Below are positions 1-8,663 of a DNA stretch of 31,869 nucleotides, one piece after another (within the stretch, counting starts at the first letter, position 1; each line of letters opens with the position of its first letter). The stretch is from contig QHUE01000159.1 of the NCBI GenBank assembly GCA_003221825.1, positions 1-31,869 on the forward strand. Direction: 5' to 3'. The notes under the pieces are model-generated. The model saw only the letters and a list, made by a program, of their open reading frames with translations, was not told the origin of the DNA and ran no database searches. The stretch is from Gemmatimonadota bacterium. GTDB taxonomy: Bacteria > Gemmatimonadota > Gemmatimonadetes > Gemmatimonadales > GWC2-71-9. The translations under genes were made by a program, and so were the position numbers.

Positions 1-42
1 CATGCTGCGCCCCTACTTTTGGGCCTCTGCGGGACCGTTTGC

Positions 43-810
43 TCATGGTAGCACCCGGATCTTGATGTTGCGGAAAGCGACCCGATACTCGTGCTCCTGC
101 AGGCCGATGTAGCCTTCGGCGTTGCGCCCGTACCGCGGGTGCGTGGCGAACTTGCTCGCCTTCACTTTCGCCTCCCAGTCCGGGCTGCCGAGCTCATACT
201 CCACGACCTTGACGCCGTTGAGCCATTGCTCGACGTGGTTGCCGGCCACCAGAATGCGCACCTGGTTCCATTCGCCCGCAGGTTTCACCACACCGGCGGG
301 AGATGGATACAATCCGTAGTCGGCGCCCGCGGCAGTGAGGCGCGACTGCCCATCCGGGTGTCCGGCATCGTCGAGGACCTGCATTTCCGGGGCGGTCCAG
401 TAAATCGCGTCGTCGTCCTCGCTCGCTCGATAGAAGATCCCGCTGTTGCCTTTCGGGGCGACGTTCCACTCGAGCGACAGCTCGAAATTCCGGAACTTCT
501 CGGTCGTGATGATGTCGGCCGCCGGCCGCACGCGCGTTAGCGCACCTTCACGAACGCCCCAGCCCGATGGCATCGAATCCATCTGCCACCCCCGCCACCC
601 GACGGTGCTGTGGCCGTCGAACAAGAGACGCCAACCTGCGGCGCGCTCCTCCGGGGTGAGCGTGTTGAGCCGCATCGCCGCGCTGCCCGAGGGCGCAGTG
701 GCCGACTCGACGGCGGCTGGGGATCGCTTGGACCGAGCGGCCGTGGTGCAACCGCCGATCCCTAACGCGAGCAGGGCGACGGCAGGAACGGATCTGCGGA
801 TGAGGTTCAT
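43..810 (-). CDS. DUF1080 (3-keto-disaccharide hydrolase-type) lipoprotein
   Basis: A 255-aa secreted lipoprotein. The N-terminus has two arginines, a hydrophobic stretch (residues about 9-18) and a lipobox ending in Cys21 (GIGGC), so it is probably lipidated and anchored in the envelope. The rest is one DUF1080 concanavalin-like domain: the opening WRLLFDGHSTVGWRG, the middle GNSGIFYRA and EMQVLDDAGHPDG, and the closing GYIGLQEHEYRVAFRNIKIR are family hallmarks. Characterised relatives act on 3-keto-glycosides or bind carbohydrate; the substrate here cannot be told. It is the last gene of the minus-strand run from the PBP gene, and its ATG overlaps the argR stop as ATGA (807-810). No catalytic assignment is made beyond the family. 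Confidence 0.85.
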   Translation of the reverse strand: MNLIRRSVPAVALLALGIGGCTTAARSKRSPAAVESATAPSGSAAMRLNTLTPEERAAGWRLLFDGHSTVGWRGWQMDSMPSGWGVREGALTRVRPAADIITTEKFRNFELSLEWNVAPKGNSGIFYRASEDDDAIYWTAPEMQVLDDAGHPDGQSRLTAAGADYGLYPSPAGVVKPAGEWNQVRILVAGNHVEQWLNGVKVVEYELGSPDWEAKVKASKFATHPRYGRNAEGYIGLQEHEYRVAFRNIKIRVLP

Positions 811-1271
811 GCAGGGAGTCCTGCGAGCTCCTGCAGCCGGGCCTGCACGGCGCGGCGGCCTCGCTCGCTGCGAGTGATGACCAGAATGGCATCGTCACCA
901 GCGATGGTGCCGATGATCTCGTTCCAGCCGGCGCCGTCGAGCGCCAGACCCAGCGCTTGCGCGCCGCCCGTCGTCGTCTTCAGGACGAGCAGCGGGCCGA
1001 CGCCTTCGGCCGAGACGAGCATGGTGGGAAGCAGCTGCTCCAGATGCGGCCGGACGCCCCCGCCGGGGGCGCCGTCCGGGCCGGCCGCGTAATGCGAGCC
1101 ACCGTCCGGCGCCGCCACCTTCGCGAGTCCGAGCTCGCGAATGTCACGGGACAACGTCGCCTGCGTCACGTTGTACCCTTCAGCCTTGAGACGCTCGCGC
1201 AGCTGCTCCTGGCTGCCCACCGTCTCTCCTCGCACGATCCGCAGGATGGCCGCGTGACGCTGCGTTTTCAT
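807..1271 (-). CDS. argR: Arginine repressor ArgR
   Basis: A 154-aa protein of normal ArgR length. Residues 1-70 form the winged helix-turn-helix (MKTQRHAAILRIVRGE, then SQEQLRERLKAEGYNVTQAT and LSRDIRELGLAKV). The C-terminal half is the arginine-binding hexamerisation domain, with the family signature GTIAGDDAILVITRS. The ATG at 1269-1271 was chosen because the family begins with this MKxxRH-type segment and because it overlaps the upstream amidohydrolase stop as ATGA; a longer in-frame reading upstream is only read-through of the amidohydrolase gene. It should sense arginine and repress arg operons. No arginine biosynthesis gene lies in the window, so its targets are elsewhere. Confidence 0.93.
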   Translation of the reverse strand: MKTQRHAAILRIVRGETVGSQEQLRERLKAEGYNVTQATLSRDIRELGLAKVAAPDGGSHYAAGPDGAPGGGVRPHLEQLLPTMLVSAEGVGPLLVLKTTTGGAQALGLALDGAGWNEIIGTIAGDDAILVITRSERGRRAVQARLQELAGLPA

Positions 1272-2500
1272 GGGGCGGAAATCTGGTGCACGATCTGGCC
1301 CCTGACTACTGTCAGGGCGGCGAGGGGCGGCGAGGGGCGGCGTGATGATTCGGCGGCGAAGGGAAACACGGCCAAGTCCGCGGCCTTCCCGACTTCCAGC
1401 GAGCCGATTTCTGATTCCCAGCCCAGTGCACGCGCGCCTTCTATTGTCAGCGCGCGTAACGCAGCGTCGCCCCGCAAGCCCGCGGCGTCGGCTTCCCCCC
1501 ACAGATCCAGCTCGCCGACGCTCACGACCGAGTCCGTACCCAGTCCGACGGGAACGCCGGCATGGCGCAACAACCCGAGCGGCAGGCGGCCATGGCGGTG
1601 CGCCGCGTTGGACCGTGGGCAGTGCGCCACCGCCGCTCCCGCCACGCGCAGCAGCTCGACGTCGGCGGCGTCCGCCTGCACGCAATGAATGCACAGCGTG
1701 CCCGGCGTGATGACGCCAAGTTGCACGAGGTACGCGATCGGCGATACGCGACGCGCCTCGACCGCGATGCGGCGCGCGCGCAACGCCTCGGCGAACGGCC
1801 CCTCGCCATCGCGAACTAAGACCGTCTCCTCCTTCGACTCAGCGACGTGCAGCGCAATCGGCAGCTGTTCGGATCGCGCGAACCGCGCGACCGCCTCATA
1901 GAGTGGCGCCGACACCGTGTACGGCGCATGCGGCGAGACGCCCAGCACAAGTTGCGCCGTTGCAAGACGGCGAAGTGGACGGACAGCGGCGTCGAGCTCT
2001 GCCATGCTTGCCGCACACCGCGCCGGGTCCGGCCCGAACACTTCCTGATACACGATCCCACGCCCGCCGAGCTCGTGCAGCGCGCGCAGCACAGCGCCGC
2101 TACTGCCCGTTTCGGCGATGCAGGTGACGCCGCGCGCCCAGCAGTCGCGGATGCCGGCCACCGCCGCCTCGTAAAACGCCTCCGCGCTCGTCGCCTCCTT
2201 CAGCTCGCGAATGCGCCGGATCCATGTGAGGAACTCGGGCTCGTCGTGCTTGACCCCACCACCGAGATGCGTGAGCTCGAGGTGCGTGTGACAGTTGACG
2301 AGGCCCGGCAGCAGTTCGGCATCGGGAAACTCGAGCGACGGCACGCCGCGCGGAGTCGGGACGCGGGCGCTCGGGCCGACGGCCGCAATCCGGCCGTTGG
2401 CGTCAACAAGAACGGCGCCGTCCGCTATGGACGGCGCCGTGACGGGATGGACTCGGCCGGCTCGGATGCGGAGCAAGAGCTTAGGGCGTGACCCCAACAC
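1268..2500 (-). CDS. Amidohydrolase-superfamily deaminase/hydrolase (TRZ/ATZ, SAH-deaminase-like)
   Basis: About 410 aa. It has the metal-dependent amidohydrolase plan: a small beta-sandwich at residues 1-65, then LLPGLVNCHTHLELTHLGG with the HxH metal pair at about 71/73, ALHVAESKEE, CIHCVQ, HCPRSNAAH and GLGTDSVVS with the metal Asp. It closes with GSLEVGKAADLAVF, the return to the beta-sandwich. This is the chlorohydrolase/SAH-deaminase/aminofutalosine-deaminase group; the substrate cannot be decided from motifs. The start is uncertain. The GTG at 2498-2500 (chosen) overlaps the PBP stop region by 20 bases, and TTG codons at 2495-2497 and 2474-2476 are also possible. A repeat of a 10-base unit (about 1316-1342) encodes the Ser/Arg/Pro-rich stretch near its C-terminus. 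Confidence 0.85.
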   Translation of the reverse strand: MLGSRPKLLLRIRAGRVHPVTAPSIADGAVLVDANGRIAAVGPSARVPTPRGVPSLEFPDAELLPGLVNCHTHLELTHLGGGVKHDEPEFLTWIRRIRELKEATSAEAFYEAAVAGIRDCWARGVTCIAETGSSGAVLRALHELGGRGIVYQEVFGPDPARCAASMAELDAAVRPLRRLATAQLVLGVSPHAPYTVSAPLYEAVARFARSEQLPIALHVAESKEETVLVRDGEGPFAEALRARRIAVEARRVSPIAYLVQLGVITPGTLCIHCVQADAADVELLRVAGAAVAHCPRSNAAHRHGRLPLGLLRHAGVPVGLGTDSVVSVGELDLWGEADAAGLRGDAALRALTIEGARALGWESEIGSLEVGKAADLAVFPFAAESSRRPSPPLAALTVVRGQIVHQISAP

Positions 2501-4679
2501 CGAACGGTGAATGCACCTGACACACCTGCGTGGGCTCGGTCCCCGGATAGAACCACTCCCAGCGCCGCACCTCGAGCGGGCAGAACGGCGTCGCGAGGAA
2601 GCCGTTGGACCAGTCCACCTCACGCGTGACCAGCGCGTCGGGCCGGGCCCAGTCGCCGGGGGACGGGCGCCGCTCGTACACGTCGCGCATGAACTTCGTC
2701 CACGCGGGCGCCACGATCCGGCCGCCGCCGGCATTGTTCATGATGCGCTTCTGATAGTCGTAGCCGACCCAGATGCCCGTCACGATCTCGGGCGTAAAGC
2801 CCACGAACCACGCGTCGGTGTAGTCGTCCGTCGTCCCCGTCTTGCCGGCCATGGGAATCTTTAATCCACCAACCGCGCCGGCCGCCGTGCCGCAGCGGTG
2901 CGGACCGCTACCCGGCTGGCAGCGCATCACGTCGCGCATCATGTCGAGCATCAGCCAATTGTGCTCGGGGTCGAGCACCTGCTCGCGCTTGACGGTGGAC
3001 TGATACAGGATGTTGCCCTGGCGGTCCTCGATGCGCTGAATCCCGATCGGCTCGACCCGCGTCCCGTTGTTTGCGAACGCCGTATACGCCGCGACCAGCT
3101 CGATCGGCTTTACCTCACGCGAGCCGATGTGAATGGACGGATAGGGCGGCAGTGGGGTCGTGATGCCGAAGCGCCGGGCCTCGCCCACGACGGTTTGCTC
3201 GCCCAACGCCATACCGAGCTTGATGGTGGACAGGTTGCGCGAGAGGTAGAGCGACTGGCGCATGGGGATCAGGCCGAGCGTCGTGTCGTCGTAATCCTTT
3301 GGCTGCCACAGCGAGCTGTCGGGCTGGATGACCGGCGGATTGAGCGGCGTGTCGTCGAGCATCTCCGTGACGGGATGTCCCGCCCGTATCGCGGCCGAGT
3401 AGACGAACGGCTTGAACGTCGAGCCCGGCGGCCGCACGGATTGCGTCACGTGATTCCACTTTGAATCCACGAAGTCGCGGCCCCCCACCATGGCGAGGAT
3501 GTTGCCGGTCTTCGCGTCGAGGGCGAGCAGCGCACCCTGGAGATACTGCGCATACGGGGTCTGTTCATCACCCGTGGCGCGGCCCTGCTCGAGGTACTGG
3601 CGGTACGACGTGCCCTCGAATTTGCCGTTCGAGTACACGCCCGACTCGATCTCGTCGAGCTGCGACTCGAGCGCCTGCTCGGCCGCCTCCTGCATGTCGA
3701 GGTCGAGCGTCGTGTAGATGCGCAGCCCCTTCTCGTACAAATCGCGGCCGAAGCGCGGCTCGAGGAAGGAAGAGCGCAGCCATTCGACGAAGTACGGCGC
3801 GACGTCGCCATAGTTCGTGCGCCGCGTCGTCAGGACGAGCGGATACGCCTTCCAAAATTCCGCGTCTTCGGGGCTCAGGAAGCCCTGATCGCGCATCAGG
3901 TTCAGCACCGCATTGCGGCGCAGCACCGCGCGGTCGGGATGGGTGCGCGGGTTGTAGTTCCCGGGCGCCTTGGGCAACGCCGCCAGCGTCGCGGCCTCGG
4001 CGACGTTCAGGTCGCGGGCCGACTTCCCGAAGAAGACCTGCGACGCCGCTTCCACGCCGAAGACGTTCGGGCCGAGGCTGATCTGGTTGAGGTACAGCTC
4101 GAGGATCGTGTCCTTGCTGAAGTTGCGCTCCAGCTCCACAGCGACCCGGGCCTCGCGCAGCTTGCGCGCGAGCTTCTTCTCGCGGCCGAGCCGCTCCGGG
4201 AAGACGTTGCGCGCCAGCTGCATCGTGATCGTCGAGAACCCTTGCGTGTAGTGCAGCGTCAGGATGTTGGCCTTGAGCGCGCCGAGGATACGCCAGTAGT
4301 CGATGCCGTTGTGCGTGTAGAACCGTTTGTCTTCGACCGCGATGAACGCCTGCCGCACGTGCGCGGGGATCTGGTCGAGCGGCAGCACGGTGCGCAGCTC
4401 GATGCCCAGTTCGCTGATGAGGCGGCCGTCGGCGGCATAGACTTTGGAGGTCTGGAGCTGCGCGTGGCGCTCGTTGCCCGGTTGCAGCCGCATGATGCTG
4501 GGGCAGCGCTCGGCCGCGCAGACGCGCGTCCACGAGCCGTAGGCGAGGCCGCTGCCGTACAGCAGGCCCAGCACGGTCGCGATGATCGCGCGCCGCCGCT
4601 GCACGGGATCGTACCACCAGCGAACGATCCAGGGGCGGCGAGCGGCGGCGGGCAGCACAGTCGGAGTCGGTAAGGCCAT
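2481..4679 (-). CDS. Bifunctional class A penicillin-binding protein (PBP1A type)
   Basis: A 732-aa peptidoglycan synthase with one N-terminal membrane segment (about residues 31-48). The GT51 glycosyltransferase domain carries AVEDKRFYTHNGID (catalytic Glu116), QGFSTITMQLARN and RKLREARVAVELERNFSK. The transpeptidase domain has the SxxK motif STFK (Ser420), the SRN motif (480-482) and KTGT (613-616), so both activities look intact. The C-terminal tail beyond about 690 is Cys-containing (CPLEV, QVCQV) and may form a disulfide outside the membrane. The ATG at 4677-4679 is 37 bases from the divergent tyrS start, and no Shine-Dalgarno sequence is visible. It heads a minus-strand operon with the amidohydrolase, argR and the DUF1080 gene. 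Confidence 0.95.
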   Translation of the reverse strand: MALPTPTVLPAAARRPWIVRWWYDPVQRRRAIIATVLGLLYGSGLAYGSWTRVCAAERCPSIMRLQPGNERHAQLQTSKVYAADGRLISELGIELRTVLPLDQIPAHVRQAFIAVEDKRFYTHNGIDYWRILGALKANILTLHYTQGFSTITMQLARNVFPERLGREKKLARKLREARVAVELERNFSKDTILELYLNQISLGPNVFGVEAASQVFFGKSARDLNVAEAATLAALPKAPGNYNPRTHPDRAVLRRNAVLNLMRDQGFLSPEDAEFWKAYPLVLTTRRTNYGDVAPYFVEWLRSSFLEPRFGRDLYEKGLRIYTTLDLDMQEAAEQALESQLDEIESGVYSNGKFEGTSYRQYLEQGRATGDEQTPYAQYLQGALLALDAKTGNILAMVGGRDFVDSKWNHVTQSVRPPGSTFKPFVYSAAIRAGHPVTEMLDDTPLNPPVIQPDSSLWQPKDYDDTTLGLIPMRQSLYLSRNLSTIKLGMALGEQTVVGEARRFGITTPLPPYPSIHIGSREVKPIELVAAYTAFANNGTRVEPIGIQRIEDRQGNILYQSTVKREQVLDPEHNWLMLDMMRDVMRCQPGSGPHRCGTAAGAVGGLKIPMAGKTGTTDDYTDAWFVGFTPEIVTGIWVGYDYQKRIMNNAGGGRIVAPAWTKFMRDVYERRPSPGDWARPDALVTREVDWSNGFLATPFCPLEVRRWEWFYPGTEPTQVCQVHSPFGVGVTP

Positions 4680-4681
4680 CT

Positions 4682-4709
4682 TTGTAACAACCTAGCAAGG
4701 CGGTAGATT
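4682..4709 (+). promoter_or_regulatory. Candidate tyrS promoter, leaderless type
   Basis: TTGTAA (4682-4687), a 16-base spacer, then TAGATT (4704-4709), only 7 bases before the tyrS ATG. Initiation 6-7 bases after a -10 box would put the transcript start on or next to the ATG, and no Shine-Dalgarno sequence is present. The 37-base divergent gap also holds TAGGTT on the minus strand (4689-4694, 9 bases before the PBP ATG). Confidence 0.5.
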
Positions 4710-4716
4710 CGCCGCC

Positions 4717-5982
4717 ATGACGACGTCCAACGTGTTGCAAGAACTGGAGTGGCGCGGCTTCGTCCAGCAGGCGACACCCGGTCTCGCCGCGCATGTCGCC
4801 AAAGGTCCGGTCACCGCGTACTGCGGGTTCGACCCGACCGCGCCGTCGCTGCAGCTCGGCAACCTGATGCCGATGATGCTGCTCGCCAATCTGCAACGCG
4901 GCGGGCATCGCCCCATCGTGCTGATGGGCGGCGGCACCGGCTTGATCGGCGATCCCTCCGGCAAGGCAGGCGAGCGTCCGCTGCTCTCGAAAGAGCAGAT
5001 CCGCGAGAATCTGCAGCGCCAGCGCGATCAGATGGCACGGTTCCTCGAGTTCGGCGCGGGCCGGGCGGCGGCGCTGCTGCTCGACAACGCCAAATGGCTC
5101 AGCGCGCAAGGGTTGATCGACTTTTTGCGCGACGTCGGCAAGCACTTCACCGTCAACATCATGCTGCAGAAGGAATCGGTGCAGGCGCGCCTCGAGGCGG
5201 GACTGTCGTTCACCGAGTTCAGCTACATGCTGCTGCAGGCCTACGACTTCCTGCATCTGTTCCGCGAGCGCCAGTGCACGCTGCAGGTGGGCGGCAGCGA
5301 TCAGTGGGGCAACATCACGGCGGGCGTCGAGCTGATTCGCCGCATCGAGAACGCGGAGGCGCACGGTCTCGTCGCGCCGCTCGTGACGATGGCGTCAGGC
5401 CAGAAATTCGGAAAGACGGACGCCGGCGCGATCTATCTCGACCCGACGCTCACGTCGCCCTACAAGTTCTATCAGTTCTGGATCAACGTGGACGATCGCG
5501 ACGTGGAGAAGTACCTGAAGCTCTTTACGCATCTGCCCGCGGATGAGATCAAGGGGATCGCGGCGCAGCAAGCTGTCAATCCCGCGAAACGGCCGGCGCA
5601 ACGGGCCCTCGCCACCACGGTGACGAGTCTGGTCCACGGCGCCGAGGTGCTCTCCGGTGTTCAGGCGGCGTCGGCGATACTGTTCGGCGAAGGCCAGGCG
5701 GAGGTGCATCCGCAGGTGTTTGAGATACTGGCGGGCGAGATCCCGACGATCGCGATCGACGACGCCGAGCAGCTGGCGCTGGTCGATCTCGTAACCCGCG
5801 CGGGGCTGGCCAAATCCAAAGGCGAGGCGCGCCGCAGCATCGAGCAGGGCGGGATCTACGTCAATCAGCAGCGAATCGACGACGTTGCCCGCACGATCGC
5901 GTCCGGAGACTGGATTGGGGGACGTAATCTCCTGCTGCGCAAAGGCAAAAAGGAATACGCGCTGTTGAGACGCGGGAGATAG
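4717..5982 (+). CDS. tyrS: Tyrosyl-tRNA synthetase
   Basis: A 421-aa class I aminoacyl-tRNA synthetase that charges tRNA-Tyr. Visible are YCGFDPTAPSLQLGN (the HIGH-type motif, here QLGN), QVGGSDQWGNITAG, KFGKTDAGAIYLDP (the KMSKS-type motif, KFGKT) and a C-terminal S4 RNA-binding domain (TRAGLAKSKGEARRSIEQGG, then YVNQQRI). The length is typical of bacterial TyrRS. The ATG at 4717 is the only reasonable start and sits just behind a -10-like box. It is divergent from the PBP gene and followed after 13 bases by the DinB-family gene. The first His of HIGH being Gln is unusual but lies in an otherwise normal active site. Confidence 0.96.
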   Translation: MTTSNVLQELEWRGFVQQATPGLAAHVAKGPVTAYCGFDPTAPSLQLGNLMPMMLLANLQRGGHRPIVLMGGGTGLIGDPSGKAGERPLLSKEQIRENLQRQRDQMARFLEFGAGRAAALLLDNAKWLSAQGLIDFLRDVGKHFTVNIMLQKESVQARLEAGLSFTEFSYMLLQAYDFLHLFRERQCTLQVGGSDQWGNITAGVELIRRIENAEAHGLVAPLVTMASGQKFGKTDAGAIYLDPTLTSPYKFYQFWINVDDRDVEKYLKLFTHLPADEIKGIAAQQAVNPAKRPAQRALATTVTSLVHGAEVLSGVQAASAILFGEGQAEVHPQVFEILAGEIPTIAIDDAEQLALVDLVTRAGLAKSKGEARRSIEQGGIYVNQQRIDDVARTIASGDWIGGRNLLLRKGKKEYALLRRGR

Positions 5983-5995
5983 CCTGGACGAACGG

Positions 5996-6463
5996 GTGCG
6001 GCTCCTGCTCGAAGTCTTCGATCAGGCCTACACCGCCCCGTCGTGGCATGGCACGCCGCTCAAAGGGACGCTGCGCGGCCTCAGCGCCCGTGAGGCGCGC
6101 TGGCGCCCCGTCCCCAAGCGTCACTGCATTTGGGATCTCGTCCTCCACACCGCCTACTGGAAATGCATGGTGCGCCGCCGGCTGCTGCGCGATCCCGACA
6201 TCGCCTTCCCGCGCGACGGCGCGAACTGGCCGCCGCTTCCCGATCGACCCAACGACGCCGCGTGGAACCGCGACCGCGCACTGCTCGACGAGCAGCACAA
6301 GCTCCTCCACCACGCGATCGCCAAACTCAAAGCAGCCGATCTCGGCCGGCGCGGTTGGCGTTCGAGATGGAAGGTCAAAGCGGAGATTTATGGGATTGCC
6401 TCACATGATCTGTATCACGCGGGGCAGATCCAGATACTCAAACGACTGATGAAGCGACGCTAG
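5996..6463 (+). CDS. DinB-family putative metal-dependent protein
   Basis: A 155-aa four-helix-bundle protein of the DinB/YfiT superfamily. Family features are the N-terminal helix LLLEVFDQAY, the GTLRGLSAREARWRP turn, HCIWDLVLHTAYWK and the C-terminal SHDLYHAGQIQILKRL, where the spaced histidines would form the metal site. Some relatives are thiol-dependent transferases, and for most the reaction is unknown. The start is GTG 5996; the reading frame extends 5 more plausible residues upstream (LDERV) beginning with CTG at 5984, so the true start may be slightly earlier. It is probably co-transcribed with tyrS. Its stop codon lies inside a 16-base tandem repeat. Confidence 0.8.
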   Translation: MRLLLEVFDQAYTAPSWHGTPLKGTLRGLSAREARWRPVPKRHCIWDLVLHTAYWKCMVRRRLLRDPDIAFPRDGANWPPLPDRPNDAAWNRDRALLDEQHKLLHHAIAKLKAADLGRRGWRSRWKVKAEIYGIASHDLYHAGQIQILKRLMKRR

Positions 6464-6499
6464 GATAAGACGACGCTAGGATGAGGCGACGCTAACATG
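6455..6499 (+). repeat. 16-base tandem repeat, about 2.8 copies
   Basis: Units CGACGCTAGGATAAGA (6455-6470), CGACGCTAGGATGAGG (6471-6486) and a partial CGACGCTAACATG (6487-6499). The first unit contains the TAG stop of the DinB-family gene, so the array runs from coding into the 100-base convergent gap (6464-6563). No recognisable terminator hairpin with a T-run is seen in this gap. Confidence 0.8.
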
Positions 6500-6537
6500 T
6501 TGCTTGGTGGATTGATCGACGCAGGGAGATGCGGTTC

Positions 6538-6561
6538 TTAGCCCCTTAGCCTCTTAGCCCC
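6538..6561 (-). repeat. Octamer tandem array (GGGGCTAA type), 3 units
   Basis: Plus strand TTAGCCCC (6538-6545), TTAGCCTC (6546-6553), TTAGCCCC (6554-6561). Read on the minus strand this is the same GAGGCTAA-type octamer found before thiG at 30339-30362. It lies directly after the stop of the interrupted aminotransferase gene. Confidence 0.8.
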
Positions 6562-6563
6562 CG

Positions 6564-7754
6564 TCATTCCATCAGATCATCCAACACTTCGATCACCTTC
6601 TCCATCTCCTCGAGCGTGTTGTAGCAATGCGGTGAGAGCCGGATCGAGCCCTCGCGCAAGCTGCATACCACCCGCGCCCGTTTCATCCCGTGATAGGCCT
6701 CGACCGGTTTGGCCGGGGCGATGCAGAGAATCGCCGAGCGGTGCCGGTCATCGAGCGGCGAGCTGATGCGCACGTCGTTCTCCTGCGCCCAGCGCACGAC
6801 CGGCGCGTGCGCCGCGCGGGTGACTTCGGCGATGTCGCGTACGCCGATCTCGAGTAAGAGCCCGAGCGACGCGGTCATTCCGACGAAGTCCTGGTACGGC
6901 AACGTGATCATCTCGAAACGGCGGGCATCGGCGCGAAAGGTCGGGTTGTACTCGGTGAGCCGCGAGAAGTCGTCCGTCCCCTCGAACGCCATCCAGCTCG
7001 TGATCGCGGGCTCGAGCAGCGGGACCAGCTCTTTGCGCACGTAGACGAATCCCGAGCCCCACGGCGACAGCAGCCACTTCTGGCCGCCGCAGGCGAGGAT
7101 ATCGATCGGCGTCTCGGTCACATCGAGCACCGAGTTGCCGATGCCCTGGATGCCGTCCACCACGAGATACGTCCCGTTCGCCCGGCAGGCGGCGCTCAGT
7201 TTTTGCAAATCGGCGCGATAGCCATTCGAGAACTGCACGAAGGAGACGGCCAGCACGCGCACGGCGGGATCGCGCAGCCGCTGCAGCAGGTAGTCCTCGT
7301 CCGGCCACCCTTCAGGGCGGCAGCGCGCCACCTCGACGGTGACGCCCCGATCGCGCAGCATCAGCTAGGGATAGACGTTCGCCGGGAATTCCTTGTCCGA
7401 CAGCAGAACCACATCGCCGGCCTTCAGCGGCAAGGCGCGCGCCGCGAGGTTCAAACCGAAACCGGTGTTGGTGGCGAGCGCGATCTCCGACGGGTCTGCA
7501 TTGATCAGCTGCGCCAGCCCGAGCCGTGCGGCGGCGAGGCCGGCGAACAGCTCACGATCCGGCAGGAGGTGCGGGGCGGTGCGTTTGGCGGTGAACTCGT
7601 CGAGGGCGCGCCGCGTGCGCTCCGGGATCGGCCCGATCGAGGCGTTGTTCAGATAGATCGTGTCGGCGGTCCACGGGAATTCCGCCGTACGCAGCGCCTT
7701 GAACGTCTCGCGCAGCGCGCGCACGTGGGTCGGGTGGTAGGCGATCTCGGTCAT
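6564..7754 (-). pseudogene. Class V aminotransferase / cysteine-desulfurase-like enzyme with an in-frame amber codon
   Basis: A PLP-dependent fold-type I enzyme of about 396 codons. Residues 1-129 (from ATG 7754) include TIYLNNASIGPIPERTR and IALATNTGFGLNLAARALP. The second part (7361 to 6564) holds VVDGIQGIGN, the PLP lysine in ACGGQKWLLSPWGSGF, and C-terminal SSPLDDRHRSAIL. Both parts are in the same frame and are separated only by TAG at 7367-7365, within NVYP-stop-LMLRDRGV. From the family a Trp (TGG) is expected there, so one G-to-A change explains it. The 5' part overlaps the permease stop as ATGA. It resembles isopenicillin-N-epimerase/desulfurase-type enzymes; the substrate is unknown. 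Expression would need readthrough, internal restart at 7361, or the stop may be a sequencing error. Confidence 0.8.
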
Positions 7755-8608
7755 GCTCCCCCCCCTCCGACTCGTCCGAGCCCGCGGACATCGAGCGCGT
7801 CGCGCAGACCGTCACCCAGCAGATTGAGACCGAGCACGGCGAGGCCGATCGCGACGCCCGGCGCGATCGACACCCACGGCGCGACGCGCAGGAGATCCCG
7901 TCCCTCCGCCACCATCGAGCCCCAGGAGGGCGTGGGCGGCTGCGCGCCGAGTCCGATGAACGACAGCGCGGCTTCCGCCATGATCGCGCCGCCGATGCCG
8001 AGCGTGGCCGCAACAATCACGGGCGCGATCACGTTGGGCAGCAGGTGGCGTGCGATGATGCGCGCATCCGATGCGCCGAGCGCCCGCGCCGCCTGCACGT
8101 ACTCGAGGCCGCGCGCCTGGAGCACCTGGCCGCGGACGATCCGGGCCATGCCGGCCCAGCCGACGATGCCGATGACGACGAACACGACGGGCAGGGACGG
8201 CTTCACCGCAGCGGCGATGGCGATCAACAGCAGGAGCGAGGGGAACGCGAGCGTCACGTCGGCGACGCGCATGATCACGCCGTCCATCCAGCGGCCGTAG
8301 TAACCCGACACGAGTCCTAACGTCACGCCGAGCGCCAGGGCGATGCTCTGGCTGATCAGGCCGACGGCGAGCGAGAGGCGGGCCCCGTAGAGCAGGCGCG
8401 AGAACACGTCGCGGCCCTGCGCGTCGCTGCCGAGCAGAAAGGCGCCGGAAGGTGGATGCAAACTTGCAGAGAGATCGCCGCGAAATGGATCACCGGGAGC
8501 GAGCCATGGAGCCAGCAACGCCAGGAGCGCGAGGATCGCGACGAGTCCCAAGCCGAAGCGGGCCCAGGGATCACGCGCGAGTCGAGTCCAAAAGAGTGGC
8601 GCCGCCAT
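7751..8608 (-). CDS. ABC transporter permease, DppC/OppC family
   Basis: A 285-aa inner-membrane permease for peptide- or nickel-type import. The N-terminal OppC_N segment contains one membrane helix (LGLVAILALLALLAPWLAP) and the typical GSDAQGRDVFSRLLYGARLSL. It is followed by about five further helices and the cytoplasmic EAA loop EYVQAARALGASDARIIARH, which contacts the ATPase. The C-terminus has AEAALSFIGLGAQPPTPSWG, a DppC hallmark. Normally it pairs with a DppB permease, ATPases and a binding protein, but none of these is next to it. The ATG at 8606-8608 is divergent from the patatin gene. Its stop overlaps the aminotransferase start as ATGA. Confidence 0.93.
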   Translation of the reverse strand: MAAPLFWTRLARDPWARFGLGLVAILALLALLAPWLAPGDPFRGDLSASLHPPSGAFLLGSDAQGRDVFSRLLYGARLSLAVGLISQSIALALGVTLGLVSGYYGRWMDGVIMRVADVTLAFPSLLLLIAIAAAVKPSLPVVFVVIGIVGWAGMARIVRGQVLQARGLEYVQAARALGASDARIIARHLLPNVIAPVIVAATLGIGGAIMAEAALSFIGLGAQPPTPSWGSMVAEGRDLLRVAPWVSIAPGVAIGLAVLGLNLLGDGLRDALDVRGLGRVGGGGA

Positions 8609-8663
8609 GGGGGTCTCGACTACGTTACTCGGGACTCAACCCCCCGGGCAAGCGGATAGTGGC

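Noticed and set aside
1..42. CAT at 1-3 as the ATG of a further minus-strand gene
   Set aside because: Only three bases of it would be in the window; nothing can be supported.
3568..5364. 598-aa minus-strand open frame across the PBP start and tyrS
   Set aside because: Arg/Ala/His-rich, no family motif, antisense to tyrS and out of frame with PBP; a shadow produced by high GC.
7365..7367. TAG recoded as an amino acid throughout this genome
   Set aside because: tyrS, ruvB, the DinB-family gene and several glycosyltransferase genes end in TAG exactly where their families end.
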